In this document: one piece after another, positions 9,829 through 18,205 of the stretch
Numbering within the stretch: position 1 is the first letter of the stretch
Layout: the number at the start of each line of letters is the position of its first letter
DNA from: CBDEGU01 sp965238045
GTDB taxonomy: Bacteria; Acidobacteriota; Terriglobia; Bryobacterales; UBA6623
Length of the DNA: 64,000 nucleotides
Assembly (NCBI GenBank): GCA_965238045.1
Contig: CBDEGU010000011.1
Span: forward strand, 434,001 to 498,000
Direction of reading: 5' to 3'
Translations under genes and position numbers: made by a program
The notes under the pieces: model-generated
The model's database searches: none
What the model was told of the DNA's origin: nothing
The model's input: the letters and a program-made list of their open reading frames with translations, nothing else

Positions 9829-10770
9829 CTAGACCGAAACACCCGTAGCCGGTTCACACGCCGCGCCCTTGCCCAGCGTGAACTGAATCAGTCCGCGACC
9901 GCCCGCTGTTTGCGCCACCGGCGGCGTCGCGTTTCTGGCGTAGGTTCGAATCAGCGAGGCGATGTCGTCTTCCACCAAACTGCGAAGGTCGATGTTGTTG
10001 CTGGTCCCCGCCGGCACCATCGTCGCGGTCTCGGCATTCAAAATCGGAAACAACCCGAGACCTACTGTGGAATGCGACACCCCCAGGAAGTGACCGCCTT
10101 CGTGCGTCGCCACCGATTGGACATCGTACCGATTAAAGATGGCGCCTGCGGCCGTCGACCAGCTATCGAGGGCATCAAACTCCATCCAGCAGTCAACCGC
10201 CGTGCCCGGCGGGTACGTCACGTTGGGAGGTCCCGGAAAGGGAATCGTTCCGCCCATGGTGTCGATAGGCAGCTTGGTCTCGCCCTGAAAGATCGTCGTC
10301 GTGGGTTCCGTGAGGAAGTAACAGGGCGCCCGCGCGAGAAACCCACCAAAAGAGTCGACCTCGACCCATCCCACCGTATTGATGCCGTCCAACGCAGTCG
10401 GGTTCGCTGTGGTCGTCGTGGAACCAATGTTTACAACGGGAACTAAGGGGGCCCCGGGCAGACTGCCCACAGCCTCCCAATTGTTGAAGGCCGTCTCAAT
10501 TTCTGTTTCAAAAGCACTCTGGCCGACCTGTGCGGGTTTAAGGTTCGGATTGTGAAACCACTCGATGAAACCGCCCCCGACAAACAGCCGCGGGTCCCAA
10601 CGCAAATCCCAAATCGGACCACCTTCGACCACCTGCATATCGAGGTTATCGCCCGCGTTGAGATTCGACGGTGTAAACGTGCCGACCCACGTGAACGCTA
10701 ACCCCAGCAGCAGCAAGGAAAGCAATGGCAGGAACGATCGTTGCGAATTCCGCATCATCTTTCGGCTCAT
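9829..10770 (-). CDS. Matrixin-like zinc metalloprotease domain (segment 1, ends at in-frame TAG)
   Basis: A 313-aa secreted protein with an N-terminal signal sequence: basic residues, then a Leu-rich core at about 13-30. The catalytic zinc site of M10/metzincin proteases is intact at residues 223-233 (H223-E224-x-x-H227-x-x-G230-x-x-H233, in THEGGHFLGVSH). Translation stops at a TAG after PATGVSV, inside what looks like the next domain, so the released product would still hold a complete protease domain. The start ATG follows an AGGAGG-type Shine-Dalgarno within 10 bases. It lies 24 bp downstream of a small secreted-protein gene on the same strand and is probably co-transcribed with it. Confidence 0.8.
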   Translation of the reverse strand: MSRKMMRNSQRSFLPLLSLLLLGLAFTWVGTFTPSNLNAGDNLDMQVVEGGPIWDLRWDPRLFVGGGFIEWFHNPNLKPAQVGQSAFETEIETAFNNWEAVGSLPGAPLVPVVNIGSTTTTANPTALDGINTVGWVEVDSFGGFLARAPCYFLTEPTTTIFQGETKLPIDTMGGTIPFPGPPNVTYPPGTAVDCWMEFDALDSWSTAAGAIFNRYDVQSVATHEGGHFLGVSHSTVGLGLFPILNAETATMVPAGTSNNIDLRSLVEDDIASLIRTYARNATPPVAQTAGGRGLIQFTLGKGAACEPATGVSV

Positions 10771-10794
10771 CGTCTCCTCCTCGACCGCTCCTCG

Positions 10795-11379
10795 TTACTG
10801 CCGCCTCGACCGCACTTCATCCAAGAAGTCATCAAGGCTCTCAGGCTCGCCTCTCGGCGCCACCGTTGCGGCACTGCCGCTGCTTCCCGGAGTGACTAAA
10901 ACAACTCCGGCCCCGAGCCCGACCGGCTTGAAGCTCGGCTGACCTTCGAAAGATTGACCGAAGAAGACGATTTCGTCGCCGACTTGCAGTTTCGGCGCGC
11001 CCGGGACCGCGAGGCCAATGTTACCAATTGCTCCCCCCAGCACCGCAACGGTAATGGCACCCTGGGCCTGGCCCTGAATCGTTTCTTGGACCACCAAATC
11101 GTAGTACGTGTAAATAGCTCGCCCGACCCACTTCGGCTCCTTGCTCGAAACAATGCCTCGAACGATCACGTCCGACTGCTCAGCGAACCGGTCGAGATCG
11201 AAAGCGGCCCGTTCGAACCCCCGGGGCTGTGATGCGGGCGAGAGGTCCTGCCCGAATGCAGGGCTCACCGCGAGCAGCGCAAGCACAACGAGCGCTACAC
11301 TCCCTCCGAAATGCGGCAGGCGGGCGCGGGCGCCTGATGAAAGTCTCTTACATCGGTGATTCAGGTCAGCGGTTTTCAT
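10795..11379 (-). CDS. Small secreted protein upstream of the metalloprotease
   Basis: A 194-aa protein with a basic N-terminus and a hydrophobic core at about residues 26-42 ending in AFGQ, a good signal peptide. The mature part contains FAEQSDVIVRGIVSSKEPKW and a beta-rich fold with IQGQAQGAITVAVLGGAIG, ending in an acidic DDFLDEVRSRRQ tail. I do not recognise a named family, but the phrase about a quantity being SDVIVRG is seen in uncharacterised secreted proteins of Acidobacteria. It is 24 bp upstream of the matrixin-like gene on the same strand, so a shared transcript and a role as partner or inhibitor of that protease are reasonable but unproven. Confidence 0.6.
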   Translation of the reverse strand: MKTADLNHRCKRLSSGARARLPHFGGSVALVVLALLAVSPAFGQDLSPASQPRGFERAAFDLDRFAEQSDVIVRGIVSSKEPKWVGRAIYTYYDLVVQETIQGQAQGAITVAVLGGAIGNIGLAVPGAPKLQVGDEIVFFGQSFEGQPSFKPVGLGAGVVLVTPGSSGSAATVAPRGEPESLDDFLDEVRSRRQ

Positions 11380-11629
11380 GACGGATCTCCAATGACGCGG
11401 ATCGGACGGGAGGCGACGAATTTCTGGATCGGTGGAACTTGCATAACCTCCGAAACCAGCCTACGTATTTGCTGGACCGCTCATCTCCGCAAGGATAGGT
11501 ACATTGATAATGTCGCGTCAGCTTGGGATTGTTAGTCAACCCCACTTTGGTACCCCCTGGTGATAGGAAAAAAAATCCCAACTTGACGTTCACGACGCCT
11601 GGCCTCCAAAGGCCCTCGCAGTACGTCAC

Positions 11630-11894
11630 TTATGCCACGCCCGCTTGTTGAGCGACTTGCACCTGCAGTCCCTGGGGGGTTCCCGGTGTGAAGATGACGA
11701 TGAATTTCGAGTCGTCGAAGGGGGGCCACCCCGGCAGCTCCGGGTAGCGGCACCGACTCGCCGGCAGGCACGATCACCTGCGCAAGCGCCTGGGTCGGCA
11801 CAAGCAACAGCAGAGCGGCCAGAGCGAGGTAGTGGTTGGAGTTGCGTGCTATCTTTGCCGCGCAGAATCGTAGACGACTATGCCGGACTGACAT
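11630..11894 (-). pseudogene. Possible small secreted protein, frameshifted
   Basis: From an ATG at 11894 the frame gives a basic N-terminus and a convincing signal sequence (LALAALLLLVPTQALAQ) followed by VIVPAGESVPLPG. After about 11725 a shifted frame continues with FDDSKFIVIFTPGTPQGLQV and ends QQAGVA at a TAA (11632-11630), which reads more like protein than the original frame. The simplest reading is a short exported protein of about 85 aa with one indel. It could instead be an intact ORF extending to 11532 in the first frame, but that tail is Arg-rich and unprotein-like. Low certainty. Confidence 0.35.
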
Positions 11895-12336
11895 ACAGTC
11901 CTCCCAAGGTTGTTGCTTGCAGCCGCCCGAGCGCCAGTCCCAACGGCAGGTAGCGTAGGACCAACCCACAGACAAGGTACCACCGGTACCGCCATACCTC
12001 TGCAATCTTGAACCATCTGCACCCGTAAGTCAATACCTCTCGGCACTTATTCTAACTTAGTAAGTTAGTACTAAGGCCAACGGCCCAGACGGGCTTAAGG
12101 CATAGCGCCCAGCCGCGAATCCGTCAGATGTTCGTCGATCAGTTGGCCGAGACCAAGCCGCTCCTCCAACTCACGAACCAGGATCAGCCCCCGTCGGAAG
12201 TGACGCGGGATCCTTCGAAATCGACTTTGAGTAAGCCTTTGAAGCTTAGCTAAAACGGCTTGCTATCTTTTTCACCGATCCGGTGTTGACATCCCCAGCG
12301 TCCTGACTACGCTGGAACCCCATCTAATAAAGACGT
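11895..12336. other. Gene-poor stretch with AT-rich palindromes
   Basis: No credible gene is seen here. The only clear structure is the pair of AT-rich palindromes at 12054-12074 listed separately. The rest (12075-12336) has no ORF with codon use like its neighbours, and no obvious tRNA or structured RNA. Confidence 0.5.
12054..12074. promoter_or_regulatory. Two overlapping AT-rich palindromes, operator-like
   Basis: A perfect inverted repeat AACTTA-G-TAAGTT (12054-12066) overlaps a perfect palindrome TTAGTACTAA (12065-12074). The region is far more AT-rich than the surroundings. It lies upstream of the secreted-protein cluster read on the minus strand. A very similar TTAGTACTAG motif occurs upstream of the orphan response regulator (46411-46420), so both may bind the same regulator. 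Binding is an inference. Confidence 0.4.
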
Positions 12337-13596
12337 TCAAGGCCGCCGGAAGGCCGGGACGTCCGAGTCCAATGGAAAACGCGGTTTCAGAATCTCATGC
12401 ACAAGCCGATCGACGGCTTTGGAAAGTTCCCTCGGACGGCGGATCTTGTACTCCTTCCCTTGCAGGCGTTTGACCGTGTTTCCGACAATGCCGCGCCAGG
12501 GTGAGACCGCGTAGTTCAGAAAAAACACGGGCACATCGTTCTGCTCTAGTCCCTCGAAGAGTCTGGTCGGAATTTTCCTGCTAAAGAGAACGTCCGTTCC
12601 GATGAAGATGAAGGCGTCGGCCTCCATGCCGGCATTCATCTCCTGATGAAGCCCGGTATTCATCTCTTGATGAAGCATGGCGGCCAGAAACCGGACGTCG
12701 GCATCTCTCGACAATTCATTGACGTCAACCATGCCGGGAGAAAGTTCTCCAACACCTTCCCGGAGAAGCTGAAACTGGATGCGCTCGTGAAAATCCTGAC
12801 GGCAGAGCACCTTTTGGTCGTCCAAGCTGTAGGCGACGATGGCCAGCTCGCTGACATGGCGGTGGCGGTAAAGCACGCGAAGCATCGAGAGGATGGGGCC
12901 GATCTGCCAGCTCCCGATTGTGGTGCGCCTTCGCGATGCCGTGTCGAAGCTCAGAAAGACTTTCAGACGCAAATGAGGTTCGGAGTCACTGCCTCGAACC
13001 GGGTCTTCGCCGCGAAACATGTAGAGTCTTCCGCGCCGAACTTCACCCGGTTCGAGTCGCAGGGCGACCTTGCGGTCCCGGCGCGACAGCTTCGCGTGAA
13101 CAGTCCAGCTCACTTCGCAATGCCGGCCGAGGCTGTCAACCATGCTCCACTTGATGCCATACTTACCCTCGCCCAGAGCCAGGGACGCGGCCATTTCGAC
13201 CGTTCCCTTGGCGCGGGGCGGGATCGGCCCACTCTGTGTGACGTAACTCGCGTGAATAGGAAGCCGTCCCTCGGGTGAGAGAGGCTCGACGTCCATGGTG
13301 ACCCTCCAGGTGGTCGCCGGTCCGCGAAGCTGCTTCACGGGAATTTCGATCCGGAAGCTGGTGTAGAGGCGAAACTCTAGATCTAAGCGGGGTTTGAAGG
13401 TACGCAGTTTACAGGAGAGCGGCACGGGCGACCAAGCTGGAGACCTCTTCACCGCCGTCTTGACCGGGCTGCCCCCAGACGATCGGGGAGATCCCTGTGC
13501 TTGGAGGTCCGCTCGGCCGGGGACCGATGGCACGACTTGGCCCGACAGCGCCGGGCTGGCGATCAGCAGGGCCGCAAGCAACGCACGAAGATGCAT
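12337..13596 (-). CDS. Secreted protein of unknown function with a VWFA-like C-terminal region
   Basis: Translation from the ATG at 13596 (MHLRALLAALLIASPALSGQ) gives a clean signal peptide; an ATG 33 bases upstream adds only a basic extension. The 419-aa protein has a beta-rich middle (RLYTSFRIEIPVKQLRGPAT) and a C-terminal half that resembles the VWFA-related proteins common in Acidobacteria, with alternating hydrophobic strands (DAFIFIGTDVLFS, DVPVFFLNYAV). A 24-bp in-frame tandem duplication (12631-12678) encodes the repeated HQEMNTGL/HQEMNAGM. No catalytic motif is apparent. It is transcribed away from the tadA region and its leader contains a triple 14-bp repeat. Confidence 0.6.
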   Translation of the reverse strand: MHLRALLAALLIASPALSGQVVPSVPGRADLQAQGSPRSSGGSPVKTAVKRSPAWSPVPLSCKLRTFKPRLDLEFRLYTSFRIEIPVKQLRGPATTWRVTMDVEPLSPEGRLPIHASYVTQSGPIPPRAKGTVEMAASLALGEGKYGIKWSMVDSLGRHCEVSWTVHAKLSRRDRKVALRLEPGEVRRGRLYMFRGEDPVRGSDSEPHLRLKVFLSFDTASRRRTTIGSWQIGPILSMLRVLYRHRHVSELAIVAYSLDDQKVLCRQDFHERIQFQLLREGVGELSPGMVDVNELSRDADVRFLAAMLHQEMNTGLHQEMNAGMEADAFIFIGTDVLFSRKIPTRLFEGLEQNDVPVFFLNYAVSPWRGIVGNTVKRLQGKEYKIRRPRELSKAVDRLVHEILKPRFPLDSDVPAFRRP

Positions 13597-13605
13597 CGTA
13601 AAGGT

Positions 13606-13649
13606 CCGAACCGCACCGCCGAACCGCACCGGCGAACCGCACCGGCGAA
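13606..13649 (-). repeat. Triple 14-bp tandem repeat in the leader of the 12337-13596 gene
   Basis: Three near-identical units of the type CGAACCGCACCGGC lie end to end immediately upstream of the start codon. They replace any recognisable Shine-Dalgarno. This is one of many short tandem duplications in the window. Confidence 0.7.
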
Positions 13650-13765
13650 AAGGAAGCTACTGCTCCCTCGCGCGGTAGTCGAATCACTAGAGTCTAACGC
13701 AGGGAGGCGATGAGCAGGGAGGCGATGGCAGTCAAAATGGACGGCGCTGGCCGCCTGCCCTGCCG

Positions 13766-14239
13766 TTATTTCGAGGCCCGGCGATCCCGGAAAAACTCTT
13801 GCAGACCGGCGAGACATTCATCGGCTAGCACTCCTTCGACGATTTCGGCCTGATGGTTCAGCAGCTCGGAGTCGGCGATACGGAACTTGCTTCTCACGCC
13901 GCCGAATCTAAGGTCGCGAGTTCCGAAGAAGAGTTTGGCGATTCTGGCGCTAACCAAAGCCCCGGCGCACATGGCGCAGGGCTCCATGGTGACGTAAAGT
14001 GATGCGCCGGTGAGACGGTAGTTCGCTAGCGAACGGCCGGCTTCTCGAAGGGCCTCGATCTCAGCGTGCGCGGTAGGGTCGTTGGCGGCAATCGGCCGAT
14101 TGTGTCCCCGGCCGATGATTTCGTCCTGCTGAACGACCACGGCGCCGACAGGCGCCTCCCCCTGAAGGGCCGCTTGATCGGCCAGCGCCAGGGCGGCGCG
14201 CATGAATTCTTCGTCCCGGGCCGTGAAGATCTCCGGCAT
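13766..14239 (-). CDS. tadA: tRNA-specific adenosine deaminase TadA (nucleoside deaminase family)
   Basis: A 157-aa cytidine/deoxycytidylate deaminase-fold enzyme. The zinc site is complete: HAE at residues 58-60 (His58 ligand, Glu60 proton shuttle) and PCAMC at 87-91 (Cys88, Cys91). TadA converts A34 to inosine in tRNA-Arg(ACG), allowing one tRNA to read several Arg codons. The context GEAPVGAVVVQQDEIIGRGHN and the NDPTAHAEI segment match TadA better than guanine deaminase. The length is typical. It stands alone, divergent from ispG. A guanine deaminase alternative is possible but less likely. Confidence 0.87.
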   Translation of the reverse strand: MPEIFTARDEEFMRAALALADQAALQGEAPVGAVVVQQDEIIGRGHNRPIAANDPTAHAEIEALREAGRSLANYRLTGASLYVTMEPCAMCAGALVSARIAKLFFGTRDLRFGGVRSKFRIADSELLNHQAEIVEGVLADECLAGLQEFFRDRRASK

Positions 14240-14420
14240 ATGTCCAGACTAGCAGCCGCATCCCGATGCTTCGGGGCGCAGGCCGGAAAAAAGGCGCGGG
14301 CCGTCGAAACGGTGATGCTCACAATCGCAAGTCGCACCGGCCCTGTCGCCGCCGCCCGCCCCAAGCACTGTCACGGCCTTTGATAAAATCAGTTTCCCGC
14401 TGGGTTTACCCGCCCAACTC

Positions 14421-15653
14421 ATGATGGAACCAAAACAGCGCCGAAAAACCGCCGTCTGTGATGTCGGCGGCGTCAAGGTCGGCGGCGATTATCCGATCGT
14501 CGTGCAGTCGATGACCAACACCGACACGGTCGATATCGCCTCCACGGTCAGCCAGACCAAGGCCCTCGCCGAGGCAGGTTCCGAACTGGTCCGTGTCACG
14601 GTTAATGTCGATCAGGCCGCCGAAGCGATACCGCGCATCGCCGAATCGCTCGAGGCTCTCGGCGTGCCGGTGCCGATCATCGGCGATTTCCACTACAACG
14701 GGCACCTGCTGCTGAAGAAGTATCCGGAGTGCGCCCGTCTGTTGGCGAAATATCGCATCAATCCCGGCAACGTCAACATCGGCAAGAAGCACGACGACAA
14801 CTTCCGAACCATGATCGAAGCGGCCGTCGAGCATGGCAAGCCGGTTCGCATCGGAGTCAACTGGGGCTCGCTCGATCAGGCGCTGCTCACGCGCCTCATG
14901 GATGAGAACTCGGCAAGCGCGAACCCCCTGGACGCCCGTCAAGTCACACGGGAGGCTATTGTCGTCAGCGCGCTCCGCTCGGCCGAGGCGGCCGAGGAAT
15001 ATGGATTGCCTCACGAGCGGATTATTCTCAGCGCTAAGGTCTCGAATGTTCAAGACCTGGTGGCGGTGAATCGTGCGCTGGCCGCGCGCTGCGACTATCC
15101 GCTGCATCTGGGTCTGACCGAGGCCGGCATGGGATCGAAGGGGATGGTGGCGTCGGCGGCTGGGTTGTCGATCTTGCTCAACGAAGGAATCGGCGATACG
15201 ATCCGCGTGTCCTTAACGCCCGCGCCCAATGGCGACCGTACCGAGGAAGTTCTCATCTGCCAGCAGGTGCTGCAGTCGCTCGGTTTGCGCAGCTTCACCC
15301 CGCAGGTAATCGCGTGTCCCGGATGCGGGCGCACGACGAGCGTGTTCTTCCAAGAGATGGCGGATGAGATTCAGATCTATCTGCGGCGCCAGATGCCCAT
15401 CTGGAAAACTCGCTACCCCGGTGTAGAGGAACTCAACGTAGCGGTCATGGGCTGCATCGTGAACGGTCCCGGAGAATCGAAGCACTCCGATATCGGCATC
15501 TCGCTGCCGGGCACGGCCGAAGATCCTAAGGCGCCGGTCTACGTGGATGGCCGGCAGTTCACCACTCTCCAGGGCAAAGGAATTGTTCCCGACTTCATCT
15601 CTATTGTCGACGACTACGTCGCCCGGCGTTTCGGCGGCGCAAAGGCTGGATAG
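14421..15653 (+). CDS. ispG: 4-hydroxy-3-methylbut-2-enyl diphosphate synthase (IspG/GcpE)
   Basis: This enzyme catalyses the penultimate step of the MEP isoprenoid pathway, reducing MEcPP to HMBPP with a [4Fe-4S] cluster. The 410-aa product begins RRKTAVCDVGGVKVGGDYP and contains PIVVQSMTNTDT, RVTVN, and IIGDFHYNGHLLL. The cluster ligands are visible as CPGCGRT near residue 299 and MGCIVNGPGE near residue 345 (Cys-x2-Cys plus a distal Cys). The length fits the short bacterial form without the plant/Chlamydia insert. Two ATGs occur in tandem (14421 and 14424); either could be used. It converges on the deacetylase gene downstream. Confidence 0.97.
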   Translation: MMEPKQRRKTAVCDVGGVKVGGDYPIVVQSMTNTDTVDIASTVSQTKALAEAGSELVRVTVNVDQAAEAIPRIAESLEALGVPVPIIGDFHYNGHLLLKKYPECARLLAKYRINPGNVNIGKKHDDNFRTMIEAAVEHGKPVRIGVNWGSLDQALLTRLMDENSASANPLDARQVTREAIVVSALRSAEAAEEYGLPHERIILSAKVSNVQDLVAVNRALAARCDYPLHLGLTEAGMGSKGMVASAAGLSILLNEGIGDTIRVSLTPAPNGDRTEEVLICQQVLQSLGLRSFTPQVIACPGCGRTTSVFFQEMADEIQIYLRRQMPIWKTRYPGVEELNVAVMGCIVNGPGESKHSDIGISLPGTAEDPKAPVYVDGRQFTTLQGKGIVPDFISIVDDYVARRFGGAKAG

Positions 15654-15682
15654 CCGCCCGGCCCGGCTCCTGCCACGGGCCG

Positions 15683-16987
15683 CTACTGCTCGGAACGCCG
15701 GATCTTCAGCACGCTATTGGGACGCACGGTGACCAGGAGCCGTTCGCCGCTCATGCGGTAGTACTCGCGATCCCAGCCGTAGGTGGGCCCGCCGAGTTCG
15801 AGTTCTAGCACGCGCTCATCGGCCCGGATCTCGGCCTCACCTGGCCCACTCCACCCGAAGGCCAGAGTCACGCTGTTGGGATAGATTTTGGGCGAGAGGT
15901 TGTGCGCAATTGCGAAGCGGCCGCCGCCAAGCGAGCGGACTTTCGTTTGTCTGGCTGCGTCCTGATACGCATAGAGCGGCCCCGTGGGAACGTACCAGAT
16001 GTCGTCGCGCCGTGAAATGTGGCTCACGTGCTGCTCGTAGAAATTGCCGGGTTCGTAGTCAAGCCATGACGGGTGCGTCAGAAAATTGTAGATGCCTCCG
16101 CTTTCGTAAACCTCGTCGAACTTCGCGTTGATGACGGCTACGTCCCGCCGGCCCTCGGGAGCAATGCCAGCCTTCTTCTGAACGGCCTGGGTATAGGTGG
16201 CGCGGTAGCGGTCGCTGTCCCATGTATTCATATCGGGCAGCAGGTGGCCGCCATTGGCTTCGTCGGGGTAGATGCGGGCGGTCAGGTATCCGGCGTGCCG
16301 CAGCTTGCGGCGCACGAAGTCGTACTCATTGCACAGGCCGCAAGGATAGGCAAACGACCAGACGTAGGGCTGGCCCGTGCGGGCCAAAATGTCATCACGC
16401 GAATCGGCGAGTTCGTAGTCGGAGTAGGAGACCGCGCAAAACCACCGGCTCGGCGGAAACTGGCAAGGGTGCGTGGCGGCGTGAGAGCCAATCTCATGTC
16501 CATTTTCAACGGCCTTCGCCAGCACCGGCCAGAGATCTTCGGCAGCCCCCCGCCGCGTGCTGATAAAGAAGGTCGCCTTGACGTCATAGCGATCCAGGAC
16601 CTCGATAGCATCCGGTACTCTCGGGCTTGAGTCGTCGGCGGTGTGCGTGACCACGGCCTTGGCGTCGTTGAGATATTTCGTGATGCCCAGGTAACGAATC
16701 GCGGCGCTAGCATCCGATGCCCCGGCGCCGGCCTGCCCAGCGCCGGCCTCCGCAACCCCGAGCCGCTCGAACGGATCGCCCGCCAGCACGCCGATAGGTG
16801 CTGGTTCCGTAAACCAGCTAGCCAGATCGGAGACGCCAAGGTTCTTCCCGTGAACGATATATCCCGCCCACAGCAATACCGCCGCAACGGCAATCAACAG
16901 AAGAGAGCGCACGACGGCAAAGCCAAGTCGCGAATCAGATCTCGCGGGAGCGGAAGTTCGTGAACACGGAGACGACGGAGCCTGCAT
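15683..16987 (-). CDS. Membrane-anchored polysaccharide deacetylase-like protein (NodB fold)
   Basis: The 434-aa protein has an uncleaved hydrophobic anchor at about residues 22-42, then a periplasmic domain. NodB homology is recognisable: VTHTADDSSPRVPDAIEVLD is the motif-1 region (T-A-D-D in place of the usual T-F-D-D), DRYDVKATFFISTR is the second strand, and NGHEIGSHAATHPCQF is motif 2 (H-S/T-H-type metal site H-x-x-T-H). The C-terminal 100 residues form a separate beta-sandwich. These enzymes remove acyl groups from peptidoglycan or exopolysaccharide. A short Gly/Ala tandem repeat (GAGQAGAGA) lies between anchor and domain. Substrate unknown. Confidence 0.75.
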   Translation of the reverse strand: MQAPSSPCSRTSAPARSDSRLGFAVVRSLLLIAVAAVLLWAGYIVHGKNLGVSDLASWFTEPAPIGVLAGDPFERLGVAEAGAGQAGAGASDASAAIRYLGITKYLNDAKAVVTHTADDSSPRVPDAIEVLDRYDVKATFFISTRRGAAEDLWPVLAKAVENGHEIGSHAATHPCQFPPSRWFCAVSYSDYELADSRDDILARTGQPYVWSFAYPCGLCNEYDFVRRKLRHAGYLTARIYPDEANGGHLLPDMNTWDSDRYRATYTQAVQKKAGIAPEGRRDVAVINAKFDEVYESGGIYNFLTHPSWLDYEPGNFYEQHVSHISRRDDIWYVPTGPLYAYQDAARQTKVRSLGGGRFAIAHNLSPKIYPNSVTLAFGWSGPGEAEIRADERVLELELGGPTYGWDREYYRMSGERLLVTVRPNSVLKIRRSEQ

Positions 16988-17040
16988 GCGCCGAATATCT
17001 TAGCAGGAGGCCAGCGGTTTAGGGTCGCCCCCCGGTCTCC

Positions 17041-18105
17041 CTACGGCTCCTCTTCCTCCTCCGCGGGCTCGGGCATATGTTCTTCCAGCGCGTCGAAAAT
17101 CTGCTTCCAGGCCGTATCGCGATACTCATGCCAGCCGAGGGGACGGCGTTCGTTGTCGACGGCGGTCATGAAGCCCGGAAACATGCCCGGAAAGTCGAGC
17201 AGCCGCGCCGGCACATCGTTGGCGGCGAGTACCCGCAGGAACAGTTTCTGATCGCGGTAGGACGGGTCGGTATCGGTCGTGATGAACAGCAGCGGTGTTG
17301 TGATGCGATGAGCGTTGCGCAGCATCTCGCGGCGGGCAAGTTCGCGAACCAGCCCGCGGCGCGGCAGTTCACGGCCGAAGAGTTGTTGGGCCATGGACTG
17401 AAGGCGCGTGATGCCGGCGTATCCGTACTCGGGCATAGCGGAAAAGACCGCGGGCGAGATGACGACCGCGACCCGAAAAATGTTCGAGCGCTCAATGGCG
17501 ACCACAGTGGTCGTCGCGCCGTGCCCCTCTCCGATAATCGCCATCCGAGCCGAATCGACATAGTCGAGTTTACGGCCAAGCTGGGCGAGCTGGAGCAGGT
17601 CGAGGACTTCTCCCTTGCCGTACTCAACCAGACCCTCCGATCGCCCCTCGGGCCCGCTCCGGCCCCGAAATGTCGGCGCCAATACCACATATCCCCGGCT
17701 GGCTAGATCCAGAGCCAGAGCCCGGTAGCCACCGCTGACGCCGTGCTCGGAGCCATGGTTGAGCACAATCAGCGGGTACTTCGTCTCCTCATCACGAATA
17801 TAGGGCCGCGCCAAAACCCCCGTCATATTCAGCTTCAGGCTCAGGTATCCAACGTGGAACGCTTCATAGCCGTCTCCGCGATGAAAACGCTCCAGGTGCC
17901 GAAGCTCCCAGTCGCGAATCCCCAGCCGCTTCCAGTCCCATGGCGGCGGAGCGACCTGGGGCTCTTCTCTCAGCTCACGCAGGCCACGGGGTGTTTGCGC
18001 TTGGCTGGACGCAATAGCACCGATCATCAGCACCGCGGCGATGCCAGTAAAGCCCGCAAGGGTGAGCACGGGTCTTGGCGAGAGTCTGCGGCGGATGGGA
18101 TGCAC
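17041..18105 (-). CDS. Exported alpha/beta hydrolase-like protein lacking the usual nucleophile serine
   Basis: The 354-aa protein has a signal sequence (LAGFTGIAAVLMIGAIASSQA). It has the layout of dienelactone hydrolase/acyl-peptidase-type enzymes: an oxyanion strand YPLIVLNHGSEHG near residue 112 and LASRGYVVLAPTFRGRSG. At the nucleophile elbow, where GxSxG is expected, the sequence is IGEGHGAT (G-E-G-H-G): serine is replaced by glycine. Strand DTDPS and a distal FPGMFPG histidine-poor region follow. It may therefore be a catalytically dead binding protein or use another residue. The C-terminus is a run of glutamates. It is transcribed in the same direction as the dehydrogenase-cytochrome pair upstream. 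Confidence 0.7.
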   Translation of the reverse strand: MHPIRRRLSPRPVLTLAGFTGIAAVLMIGAIASSQAQTPRGLRELREEPQVAPPPWDWKRLGIRDWELRHLERFHRGDGYEAFHVGYLSLKLNMTGVLARPYIRDEETKYPLIVLNHGSEHGVSGGYRALALDLASRGYVVLAPTFRGRSGPEGRSEGLVEYGKGEVLDLLQLAQLGRKLDYVDSARMAIIGEGHGATTTVVAIERSNIFRVAVVISPAVFSAMPEYGYAGITRLQSMAQQLFGRELPRRGLVRELARREMLRNAHRITTPLLFITTDTDPSYRDQKLFLRVLAANDVPARLLDFPGMFPGFMTAVDNERRPLGWHEYRDTAWKQIFDALEEHMPEPAEEEEEP

Positions 18106-18205
18106 GGAGCGGGTTCCCGGCGGCGTTCGATCTGAACTCCGTAATCGATCTTAGCAACCCGTGGTACAAGTCCGGCTTGCCGCTCCAAGAGCTGCGGCGT
18201 CGCCC

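Larger units (their letters stand above)
6742..10770 (-). pseudogene. Secreted matrixin/CARDB/FN3 metalloprotease: one reading frame with two in-frame stops
   Basis: Three consecutive open segments (10770-9829, 9828-7783 and 7782-6742) are all in the same frame. They are separated only by a TAG at 9831-9829 and a TGA at 7785-7783; there is no frameshift anywhere in 1343 codons. Read through, the domains are: signal peptide, M10-type zinc protease, a carboxypeptidase-regulatory-like domain that the TAG interrupts mid-strand (GVSV then AYETAGG), CARDB-like repeats, a PKD/Ig-like domain ending ADADFATA at the TGA, a GTISSGSYTSTDVQDDAYEE segment, and an FN3 domain. Either the gene was recently inactivated by two point mutations or the stops are read through. 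The three segments are also listed separately. Confidence 0.75.
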
